Assembly: GCA_028278465.1 (NCBI GenBank)
Contig: JANQEF010000300.1
Location: 1-5,144 of the forward strand
Direction of reading: 5' to 3'
Length of the DNA stretch: 5,144 nt
DNA from: Dehalococcoidia bacterium
Lineage (GTDB): Bacteria; Chloroflexota; Dehalococcoidia; Lucifugimonadales; Lucifugimonadaceae
How positions within the stretch are numbered: position 1 is the stretch's first letter; every line of letters starts with the position of its first letter. Below, one piece after another: positions 1-4,982 of this stretch. The notes under the pieces were generated by a model, which saw only the letters and a list, made by a program, of their open reading frames with translations, was not told the DNA's origin and ran no database searches. A program made the translations under genes and the position numbers.

Positions 1-68
1 CTGTCGACGCGCTCCAGCCAGCCCTCGCCGTAGCCAGGGCCGTCGTTTCGTCTCCAGCGTCGGTCCAT
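1..68 (-). CDS. Start of the next gene in the operon, product unknown (3' part outside window)
   Basis: ATG at 68-66 overlaps the stop of the pilO-like gene (TGATG), the same coupling style as elsewhere in this cluster, and the frame stays open for all 22 codons to the window edge. The peptide starts MDRRWRRNDGPGYGEGWLERVD: basic, hydrophilic, and without a membrane helix or prepilin signal in the visible part. A GGGGGT stretch 6 nt upstream is a weak ribosome site. Too little is visible to name a family. By position it could be another component of the same filament machine, but this is only a guess. Confidence 0.5.
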   Translation of the reverse strand, partial: MDRRWRRNDGPGYGEGWLERVD

Positions 69-811
69 CACCGGGCACCCCCGGGAGAGATGCCCGCAGC
101 CGCGGCGTCCAGCTCCTCGTCAGTCACCCTGCGAGAGAGCTCTATCTGCTCCTCCTCGGTCAGGAGAGACGGGTCGACTGGCCGGTTGAAGACGATCGCC
201 CTGATGACTGCAGCGAAGTCGCCCTCCTCCTGCGGCGAGACGAGCGAGTTCTGAATCTCGAGCGCCTCAACCGCATCGCCTTCCAGCAGCGCCATGAAGC
301 TCTCTATAGCCGCGATCTCGCCAGAGACGCGCAGGATGAACGGCGTGACGTCGTACGCCTCGGCGCCCACCGGCACGATGGTGTTGGCAGATGTGGACAT
401 CGACTGGATGGTGAGGCCGGTGCTGTTGGCGGTCGCAATCAACTGCTCGATCAGCGTCGAGTCTTCGAGCTCCAGGATCTGGGCATCGTTGGCGGCACGC
501 AGAGCGGCGGTCCACGACCTCAACCCCTGCTCGATGTCGTCCGTTCTCGGCTCAGGCAGCGCCAGCACGGCCTCCTGCGCGTTGATGCGACCCTGCAGCG
601 CCGTGTGGTCCTGGTACGCCTGCATGTAGATCAGTCCAAACGGCAGGTACGCCGCGAGGAACAGGAGCAGGAGCACCCAACGGTTCTTGAGACGGTCCAG
701 GAGCGGGCGCAGCTGGCGAGTGAGGTTCTCCCGCAGGCCGGGTTCCAGGGCGTCGTCATCTGTGTTGAGCGGTGTCGGAGCCGGAGGTCTACCGATCGCG
801 TTCGCAACCAT
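68..811 (-). CDS. PilO/GspM-like inner-membrane alignment protein
   Basis: A 247-aa bitopic protein. Residues 1-44 are a hydrophilic cytoplasmic N-terminus; 45-63 (WVLLLLFLAAYLPFGLIYM) is a single membrane helix. Residues 66-112 are a helical, probably coiled-coil segment. Residues about 113-210 form a PilO-like ferredoxin-fold domain: LIEQLIATANSTGLTIQSM, then TPFILRVSGEIAAIESFMALLEG, then VEALEIQNSLV and FAAVIRAIVFNRP. The pattern 'h.l.v.G....i..Fl..LE....v.i..l' is typical of PilO. Known PilO proteins pair with PilN in the envelope and connect the inner-membrane motor to the outer parts; GspM plays the matching part in type II secretion. Residues 211-247 are an extra, mostly acidic tail (LLTEEEQIELSRRVTDEEL). 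No PilN/GspL gene precedes it here. The gene begins 8 nt after the large pilin gene and its TGA overlaps the next start (TGATG). Confidence 0.8.
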   Translation of the reverse strand: MVANAIGRPPAPTPLNTDDDALEPGLRENLTRQLRPLLDRLKNRWVLLLLFLAAYLPFGLIYMQAYQDHTALQGRINAQEAVLALPEPRTDDIEQGLRSWTAALRAANDAQILELEDSTLIEQLIATANSTGLTIQSMSTSANTIVPVGAEAYDVTPFILRVSGEIAAIESFMALLEGDAVEALEIQNSLVSPQEEGDFAAVIRAIVFNRPVDPSLLTEEEQIELSRRVTDEELDAAAAGISPGGAR

Positions 812-819
812 GGTCTGGC

Positions 820-2175
820 CTAGAACTCCTTCCAGGAGAGCACTTCAACGCCGTTCTCTGAGATGGTGCCGATCACCTCGATGGTCGTGCCTTCGTGCAC
901 AACGGTGATCGTGAAGCCCTGGTAAACCTCGACGGGCGCGGTCTCTCCGGATGTAGAGGTCGATAGCTCCAGCAACGCCCAGATGCCGCCAGGCTGCTCG
1001 GATATGTAGCCAGAAGCCCTGGAGTAGTAGGTTCCCGGCTCCAGAGTAGCCTGCATCTGGTACGTCAGATCAACGCTGGAACCAGGGGTGATCGTGGTTG
1101 GCGTCAAGTTCCATTGATAGCGCGCGCGTGAGTCGAGCGTCACGAATTCCGAGAAGAAGGTGAACAGCCAGCCGGACGACGTTATCGAGGGGTCAGAGAC
1201 GCTGACGCTCTCCAGCTCAGACGTGCCGAACTGGTAGGCGAAGTCCTGGTCCATCCACGCCCGCACCCACTCCAGCGTGATATCTGAACTGCCCTGGTTG
1301 GTAGCGCGAATCGTGTAGTCGTACGTCACCGCGCCGCCGGCAGAGACGACGCCCGGCGTTACGAACTGCTCGATCTTGAGATCGTTGTTGTTCTGGAACC
1401 GGATCCTGGCGCTGTTCGGAGCGAAGAACTCGCCCTCGCCGTCGATGCGCACCGATCCGCCCGAGAAATGGGAGCCGCTGCCGCGGTTGTCCTGGGCCGT
1501 GAACGATATCTGCACCTCGCCGCCGAATGGCTCGATCTGCACATACGGGAAGAGGTCCCACTGAAACTTCGCCCACTCGAGCCCGAAGAACGATCCGCCG
1601 GTCCGCACCGGATCGGCCGTCGTGGCTCCCGAAGTAGTGCCGGAGACCGTGTCGGGGGCGAAGAACCACTTCGGGTCGATGACGAGCCGCGTGATGTCGT
1701 GCGGCACGATGTCGTTGTTCGTGACGGTCAGCGTGTAGACGAACTGGACGTCTGTGTTGGTCGGCACAACGGCAGGTGCGACCTCCAACGCCACCTCGAA
1801 GCGGTCTGCGCCCGTCGGCGGGTTATCGAGGGTCGCGATGTCGACGTTCGCCTGGGTCGTGCCGCCGCAGGCGGGATGCGTGTAGGAGATGGTGGGCGGC
1901 GACCCGCTCATGCCGGTCCACACCGTCGGGTCGTTCTCAAGACGCCACATCGCGTGCTCAACCGCACAGGACGCGCCGGAGTCAGAGACGGGCGAGGTCT
2001 CGGCCGCGTTCAGCGAGCCGACGATTCGGTTGAGGACCGGGACGGCGGCGGCGCTGGCACCGAAGAGGCCGATCGTGGCAAGCGAGATGACGGCGTAGCC
2101 GCCCTGGCGACGGATGCTGTCAGTACTTTGCCCGATCCTGAAGAGACGGCTGATCCGCTTCGCGAGCATCTTCAT
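820..2175 (-). CDS. Large prepilin-like protein with two tandem DUF11/Ig-like domains (PilX/GspK position)
   Basis: A 451-aa protein. Residues 1-26 form a basic leader ending RRQGG; residues 27-48 (YAVISLATIGLFGASAAAVPVL) are a hydrophobic helix. This fits a class III prepilin signal without the +5 Glu, as in PilX/GspK-type minor pilins. Residues 67-103 (SGASCAVEHAMWRLENDPTVW) recall PilX, with C70 and C103 as the only cysteines. Two similar beta domains follow. Unit 1 (about 125-250) starts EVAPAVVPTNTDVQFVYTLT and later has KFQWDLFPYVQIEP. Unit 2 (about 264-395) starts FVTPGVVSAGGAVTYDYTIR and later has RYQWNLTPTTITP. The pattern h-x-P-x-x-V-x-x-x-x-x-V-x-Y-x-h-x-x-x-N is DUF11-like. The C-terminal ~50 residues look like a third small beta unit. 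The start ATG overlaps the previous stop and has GGGAGG 6 nt upstream. It probably caps or decorates the filament as an adhesive tip pilin. The pilin assignment rests on the signal and context, and no named family is certain. Confidence 0.75.
   Translation of the reverse strand: MKMLAKRISRLFRIGQSTDSIRRQGGYAVISLATIGLFGASAAAVPVLNRIVGSLNAAETSPVSDSGASCAVEHAMWRLENDPTVWTGMSGSPPTISYTHPACGGTTQANVDIATLDNPPTGADRFEVALEVAPAVVPTNTDVQFVYTLTVTNNDIVPHDITRLVIDPKWFFAPDTVSGTTSGATTADPVRTGGSFFGLEWAKFQWDLFPYVQIEPFGGEVQISFTAQDNRGSGSHFSGGSVRIDGEGEFFAPNSARIRFQNNNDLKIEQFVTPGVVSAGGAVTYDYTIRATNQGSSDITLEWVRAWMDQDFAYQFGTSELESVSVSDPSITSSGWLFTFFSEFVTLDSRARYQWNLTPTTITPGSSVDLTYQMQATLEPGTYYSRASGYISEQPGGIWALLELSTSTSGETAPVEVYQGFTITVVHEGTTIEVIGTISENGVEVLSWKEF
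826..831 (-). promoter_or_regulatory. Distant Shine-Dalgarno of the pilO-like gene, inside a GGA-loop hairpin
   Basis: AAGGAG on the minus strand lies in the last codons of the upstream gene, 14 nt before ATG 811-809, longer than the usual 5-10 nt. No closer motif is seen. It is the right side of a perfect 5-bp hairpin, CTCCT-GGA-AGGAG (838-826). Ribosomes finishing the upstream gene would melt it, consistent with translational coupling. Confidence 0.45.
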
Positions 2176-2684
2176 TATCCGCCTCCCAGTGCGATGTTCA
2201 GGTCCACCTGCTGCGCCCTGTCAGGCGCGTCCGGCGGCACGAGCTGATAGCTGACAGTGATCAGGCTGCCGCTCCTGACGAACGACAGGTTGTTGACGTA
2301 GTTGCCGATGTTCTGGGCGCCGCTTCCGCAGTCCCTGGTCATGTTGTTGTTCACATTGCTGCTGAAGGTGCAGCTGACGGTTCCGCCGTCATCCCAGGTG
2401 AACGTGGCGCTGCTCACCGCCGAACCGAGATCGACGAGATCGGTGGACTCGGCGCGATGAACGTCACGCACCAGCCAGCGAGTGGTCTTGGCGGTCTCAA
2501 CTGCGACATCCGCCACTGCGCCGGTCTCAACGCGGGTCCGGATGCCGAGGAAGGTGCTGCCGGATATGAGGCCGGCGAGTGACGCCATGAAGCCGACGGA
2601 GATCATGATCTCCATCAGCGAGAAGCCACGCTGCTTTCGCTTCGTGGCCTCTCGGCTTGACCTGTTTTTGACAATAAATCTCAT
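2175..2684 (-). CDS. PilW/GspJ-like minor prepilin
   Basis: A 169-aa protein with a classical prepilin signal: a 20-residue basic leader (REATKRKQRG), cleavage after G20, then FSLMEIMISVGFMASLAGLI with Glu at mature +5 (E25). After the helix comes KTTRWLVRDVHRAESTDLV (about 66-84), which resembles the PilW/GspJ motif of a Leu/Val-rich segment followed by R-D-h-x-x-A. The globular part is small and beta-rich, with one cysteine pair, C105 and C119, probably a disulfide after export. The end, LNIALGGG, is encoded by the same bases that form the ribosome site GGGAGG (2182-2187) of the next gene, and the stop overlaps the next start (TAATG). No strong Shine-Dalgarno precedes its own ATG, which lies 5 nt after the upstream stop, so coupling to the pilV-like gene is likely. 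The role inferred from the family is a minor pilin of the tip complex. Confidence 0.85.
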   Translation of the reverse strand: MRFIVKNRSSREATKRKQRGFSLMEIMISVGFMASLAGLISGSTFLGIRTRVETGAVADVAVETAKTTRWLVRDVHRAESTDLVDLGSAVSSATFTWDDGGTVSCTFSSNVNNNMTRDCGSGAQNIGNYVNNLSFVRSGSLITVSYQLVPPDAPDRAQQVDLNIALGGG

Positions 2685-2689
2685 GGCGC

Positions 2690-3091
2690 TCAGCGGTCGA
2701 TCTTGACGAAGGTCTTTTCCTGGACCACCTGACCCTGGTAGGTGACCTGGACTGTGACGTTCTGGATGCTGGAGTTGCCGCCCGGATAGGCGGAGGTGGT
2801 GTTGGAGACTGCATAGCCGGTGGGCGTCGTGACAGATGTGTAGGAGCTGCCGGTCGTCACATACGGCAGCGTGCGGATGAGCTCGATCTGCGAGACGGCG
2901 ATCACCGCGCCCTGCGTCGTCTCAGACACCTCGTTCGAGGCGACGGAGGCGGTCGAGAGCGCGACGAGCCCGGCGAGCACTGTGGTGCTGATCACGGCGA
3001 TGCCGACCAGCGTCTCGATCAGGATCACGCCGCCCTGGCGCAGCCTGCCGCGCGGAGCTCTCTTTCGCCGAACTGTGGTGCCAGCCGCCAT
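2690..3091 (-). CDS. PilV/GspI-like minor prepilin
   Basis: A 133-aa protein from ATG 3091, chosen because a strong GGAGGGAG site precedes it; an in-frame GTG at 3157 would add 22 residues without a ribosome site. The N-terminus is a class III signal: a basic leader (residues 1-21, VRRKRAPRGRLRQGG), then cleavage before V22 giving VILIETLVGIAV, with the family Glu at mature +5 (E26). The hydrophobic helix spans about 22-49. The following TQGAVIAVSQIELIRTLPY resembles the PilV/GspI pattern of a helix continuing into the globular domain (A..A.q..E.lR). The beta-rich C-terminus ends QVTYQGQVVQEKTFVKIDR. There are no cysteines. A prepilin peptidase (not in the window) would process it. The family role is a minor pilin of the tip or initiation complex. 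It is the first gene of the tight pilin cluster, 5 nt before the next gene. Assignment to PilV versus GspI cannot be settled by eye. Confidence 0.85.
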   Translation of the reverse strand: MAAGTTVRRKRAPRGRLRQGGVILIETLVGIAVISTTVLAGLVALSTASVASNEVSETTQGAVIAVSQIELIRTLPYVTTGSSYTSVTTPTGYAVSNTTSAYPGGNSSIQNVTVQVTYQGQVVQEKTFVKIDR

Positions 3092-3378
3092 CCGGTCTCC
3101 CTCCGGGAGTTGCGTTCCATACCCGTAAACATGATCTCGCCGGGTCAGGTTGCCCACAGGCTTGCGAAGGTGTGCCGAGGGTGTGTCATGTAGGAGCGAG
3201 CAAGTGGGCTTTGCAGGAGTGATCTGCGGGCAGGACGGGTGAGAGGTGGCGAGGCGCCGGACGCACCCGCGCTTTTCGGCGAGGCGCGACGGGCCGACGC
3301 GCGGTGTTCCAAGGCATGAAGCGCAGGTGTGGAAATGGTGTGGTTAGGGGTTGGCTTGCGTGCGGAGGTGTGTCAGCA
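3092..3378. other. Gene-free leader upstream of the pilin cluster; no pilin remnant, no clear promoter
   Basis: This stretch separates the repeats from the first pilin gene. I translated the minus strand by eye and found no prepilin signature (G-F-x-L-x-E) or other recognisable protein, so there is no visible remnant of a major pilin gene. The stretch is uneven in composition: 3322-3375 is rich in G and T on the plus strand, and 3248-3290 is very G+C-rich with a direct 10-mer GGCGAGGCGC at 3248-3257 and 3278-3287. If the pilin cluster has its own promoter it should lie here or in the repeats, but no convincing -35/-10 pair with proper spacing is seen on the minus strand. Confidence 0.5.
3097..3104 (-). 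promoter_or_regulatory. Shine-Dalgarno site deciding the pilV-like start, inside a small hairpin
   Basis: On the minus strand GGAGGGAG lies 5 nt before ATG 3091-3089 (8 nt counted from its GGAGG core), the best ribosome site in the window. It selects this ATG over the in-frame GTG at 3157, which has no such motif. The site is part of a perfect 5-bp hairpin, CTCCC-GGA-GGGAG (3109-3097), so it could be partly hidden in the mRNA. Confidence 0.75.
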
Positions 3379-3537
3379 CCTTCGTCCTGAGCGGCAGCGA
3401 AGGACCTGGGGTTGTGTGAGGCTCGAGATCCCGTGAAGCTCACTCTCTAACGAGGTATGCCGGCTGTCCGCTGATTCAGAGAGAACTGCAGGTAGATCGC
3501 CCCACTCACCGGGTCCCTCGCGCCCGCTCGGGACGAC
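3379..3537. repeat. MITE-like ~160-bp element, copy 1 (pilin-proximal)
   Basis: First copy of the element. The left end (3381-3409, TTCGTCCTGAGCGGCAGCGA...) and the reverse complement of the right end (3509-3537, GTCGTCCCGAGCGGGCGCGA...) align without gaps at 23 of 29 positions, so the element has terminal inverted repeats. The left end itself carries CCTTCG (3379-3384) and CGAAGG (3398-3403), a 6-bp stem with a 13-nt loop. A GTGA-AGC-TCAC mini-palindrome lies at 3433-3443. No coding capacity for a transposase is seen, as expected for a non-autonomous element. A shared right end identical over its last 29 nt in both copies suggests either recent spread or conservation of the end sequence. Confidence 0.7.
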
Positions 3538-3545
3538 AGCAGATC

Positions 3546-3568
3546 CTCCCTCCCAGCTTGGGAGGGAG
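3546..3568. repeat. Perfect 10-bp-stem hairpin between the two repeat copies
   Basis: Arms CTCCCTCCCA (3546-3555) and TGGGAGGGAG (3559-3568) are perfect inverted repeats with a 3-nt loop, GCT. A further GAGGGAGGG at 3572-3580 could compete with the right arm for pairing with the left arm. It sits in the 64-bp spacer between the two ~160-bp copies. The stem is very stable as RNA or cruciform, but no T-run follows on either strand, so an intrinsic terminator is not supported. More likely it is part of the mosaic of extragenic repeats, possibly stopping or stabilising transcripts between gspF and the pilin genes. Confidence 0.7.
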
Positions 3569-3601
3569 TTAGAGGGAGGGTCATTGGTGACACCGCGACT
3601 G

Positions 3602-3761
3602 CCTTCGTCCTGAACGGCAGTGAAGGATCCGGATGAGGGGCTGGGCACAACGTGCCGCCAGGCTCACTCTCCGACGGCGCGTGCCTGGTGACCGCTGATT
3701 CAGAGACGACTGCGGATGGATCGCCCCACCCACCGGGTCCCTCGCGCCCGCTCGGGACGAC
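3602..3761. repeat. MITE-like ~160-bp element, copy 2 (gspF-proximal)
   Basis: Second copy of a 160-bp repeat, 223 bp away from copy 1 in the same orientation. The right 70 nt (3692-3761) match copy 1 (3468-3537) at about 64 of 70 positions; the left 29 nt (3604-3632) match at 25 of 29. The middle is more diverged. The ends are imperfect inverted repeats: 3604-3632 matches the reverse complement of 3733-3761 at about 21 of 29 positions. An inner arm pair, CCTTC near 3602 and GAAGG near 3622, gives a small hairpin at the left end. No transposase and no target duplication are visible. Short reading frames through it are not coding. A non-autonomous MITE is likely; a large extragenic palindromic repeat is the alternative. 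Confidence 0.7.
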
Positions 3762-3781
3762 GCGCACCTCGCTACGGCGCG

Positions 3782-3804
3782 CACCCTTCGACGAGCTCAG
3801 GGTG
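3782..3804. repeat. Palindromic repeat just downstream of gspF
   Basis: Inverted repeat with arms CACCCT (3782-3787) and AGGGTG (3799-3804) around the 11-nt loop TCGACGAGCTC, which contains the palindrome GAGCTC. It starts 18 nt past the gspF stop on the transcribed strand. Sequences of the type CCCTTCGACxAGCTCAGGG are, from memory, common dispersed intergenic repeats in many bacterial genomes. It could fold in the transcript and protect or end the gspEF mRNA, but no T-tract follows it on the minus strand, so I do not call it an intrinsic terminator. Confidence 0.6.
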
Positions 3805-3821
3805 GTAGGGCTGTGCCTGCG

Positions 3822-4982
3822 TTAGTCCTGGAGGGCGCCCAGTGCCGAGTACATCGGCATGATGACCGATAGGGCGACGAAGCCGACTACCAGGGCCACC
3901 AGCACAGTGGATAACGGCTCGATCAGCCCCACCATGCTCTTCACCTTCTCCCGGGCGTCGTTCTGGTAGAACTCCGACATCCGCTTCAGGTTGGCGTCGA
4001 GCGTTCCGGTGTCCTCGGCCACCTTGAGCGTCTGGATGAAGGTCGTCGGGAAGATCTCCGCCTCCTCCAGCGGGCCCGCAAGCCCCTCACCGGCGATCAG
4101 TCCACGCCGGGCATCGCTCAGCGCGTCGCGAATGATGTCGTTACCGACCGTCTCGCGGGCCACGTCCAGCGCATCCGGCACCGGCATGCCGACCTCCGTC
4201 AGCGCGGCCAGCGCGCCGGAGGCCCGTGCCAGGTCGCTGGAGACCACGACGCCGCTGAACATCGGCACGTCGAGCATCAACTTGTGCATCAGGTGCCGGC
4301 CCTTCGCCGTGCTCCTGAACTTCACTACGCCGGCGACGATCACCAGCAGTGTGCCGAAGATGAACAGCGGGTAGGAGCGCAGAAACTCGGAGAACGCGAT
4401 GAGGATCCTGGTCGGGACCGGCAGTTCGGTCTCCAGGTTTTCGAACAGCGAGATCATCTGTGGCAGCGATACTGTGAGCAGCAGTATCACGACGCCGATA
4501 CCGACCGTCAGGATCATGATCGGGTAGATCAGCGCCCGCTTCGCCTGCGCGATGGCCGAGGCGGCGGTGTCCATGAAGTCCGCGGCCTGCCTGAGCGATG
4601 TCGAGAGCGGCGCGCCGCGGTCTGCGGATGAGACGGTCCTGACGTAGATCTTCGGGAAGACGTCTGGGTGCTTCGCCATCGACTCGGCGATCGTAAGGCC
4701 CGAGTTGAGGTCGTCCGCCATCTGCAGGATGGCGGCGCCGAGCATGGTGTTCTTGCGCTGGTCGCCGAGCATGGTGAGCGCCGGGCCCATGCCGATACCC
4801 GAGTCGAGCAGCGTCGCGAGCTCACGCGTGAAGGCGACGACCTCCGTCTTCTTCGGCTTCTTCTTCGAGAAGATGTCGGAGTCGTTAAGCCGCCGCCAGA
4901 ACGACTTCCTGGCCTGTGGCTTGCGCCGCCTGCGCCTGCGGACGGCGCCGGCGGGACGGCGGCGTGCTGACGAGGTGGTCAT
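3822..4982 (-). CDS. gspF: GspF/PilC-type inner-membrane platform protein
   Basis: A 386-aa protein with two T2SSF domains. The first is roughly residues 48-172 (starts VVAFTRELATLLDSGIGM). The second is roughly 248-375 (SDLARASGALAALTEVGMPV, then FPTTFIQTLKVAEDTGTLD). Hydrophobic segments lie near 151-173, 204-222 and 355-378; the last, after the conserved IEPLS, is the usual C-terminal membrane helix ending in MPMYSAL. Family members anchor the assembly ATPase at the inner membrane and feed pilins into the growing filament. Length is slightly below the usual ~400 aa. The cytoplasmic N-terminus is unusually basic, with R7-R9 and a run of six Arg at 15-20. The Gly-Glu usually found before the Gly-x-Leu of each domain is replaced (SSADRGAPL and VAEDTGTLD). 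The ATG overlaps the gspE stop (ATGA). The only upstream purine motif, GGAG, is 12 nt away, which favours coupling. The stop is TAA at 3822-3824. Confidence 0.95.
   Translation of the reverse strand: MTTSSARRRPAGAVRRRRRRKPQARKSFWRRLNDSDIFSKKKPKKTEVVAFTRELATLLDSGIGMGPALTMLGDQRKNTMLGAAILQMADDLNSGLTIAESMAKHPDVFPKIYVRTVSSADRGAPLSTSLRQAADFMDTAASAIAQAKRALIYPIMILTVGIGVVILLLTVSLPQMISLFENLETELPVPTRILIAFSEFLRSYPLFIFGTLLVIVAGVVKFRSTAKGRHLMHKLMLDVPMFSGVVVSSDLARASGALAALTEVGMPVPDALDVARETVGNDIIRDALSDARRGLIAGEGLAGPLEEAEIFPTTFIQTLKVAEDTGTLDANLKRMSEFYQNDAREKVKSMVGLIEPLSTVLVALVVGFVALSVIMPMYSALGALQD

Noticed and set aside
1468..2247. Long plus-strand open frame of 259 codons opposite the large pilin gene
   Set aside because: It is antisense to a gene with clear domain structure, its product is Arg/Gly/Asp-rich without any recognisable motif, and high G+C makes such shadow frames common.
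2668..2673. TTGACA on the plus strand as a promoter -35 box
   Set aside because: No -10 box lies 16-18 nt downstream, and it would point against every gene in the window; it falls inside the A+T-rich codons of the pilW-like leader.
3092..3157. Longer N-terminus for the pilV-like protein from GTG at 3157
   Set aside because: The extra 22 residues lack a Shine-Dalgarno and would lengthen the leader to 43 residues, while ATG 3091 has GGAGGGAG at ideal distance and gives a normal ~21-residue prepilin leader.
3092..3378. Pseudogene of a major pilin (GspG/PilA) in the gap
   Set aside because: No G-F-x-L-x-E signature, hydrophobic helix or broken pilin reading frame could be found there by eye on the minus strand.
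3546..3568. Rho-independent terminator
   Set aside because: The stem is excellent, but no T-run follows on either strand, so only a hairpin is claimed.
3379..3761. CRISPR array
   Set aside because: There are only two long diverged copies, with one 64-bp spacer and terminal inverted repeats; no short regular repeat-spacer pattern is present.
3186..3784. Several overlapping minus-strand reading frames of 67-106 codons in the repeat region
   Set aside because: They run through both element copies and translate repeat ends (for example peptides like SFAAAQDEG and SSRAGARDPV) in different frames. They have no ribosome sites or recognisable domains, and in their order and frames they look like translated repeat DNA.
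4284..4970. Plus-strand frames opposite gspF
   Set aside because: They are antisense to strongly conserved T2SSF coding sequence, and their products are low-complexity Arg/Asp/Gln-rich.
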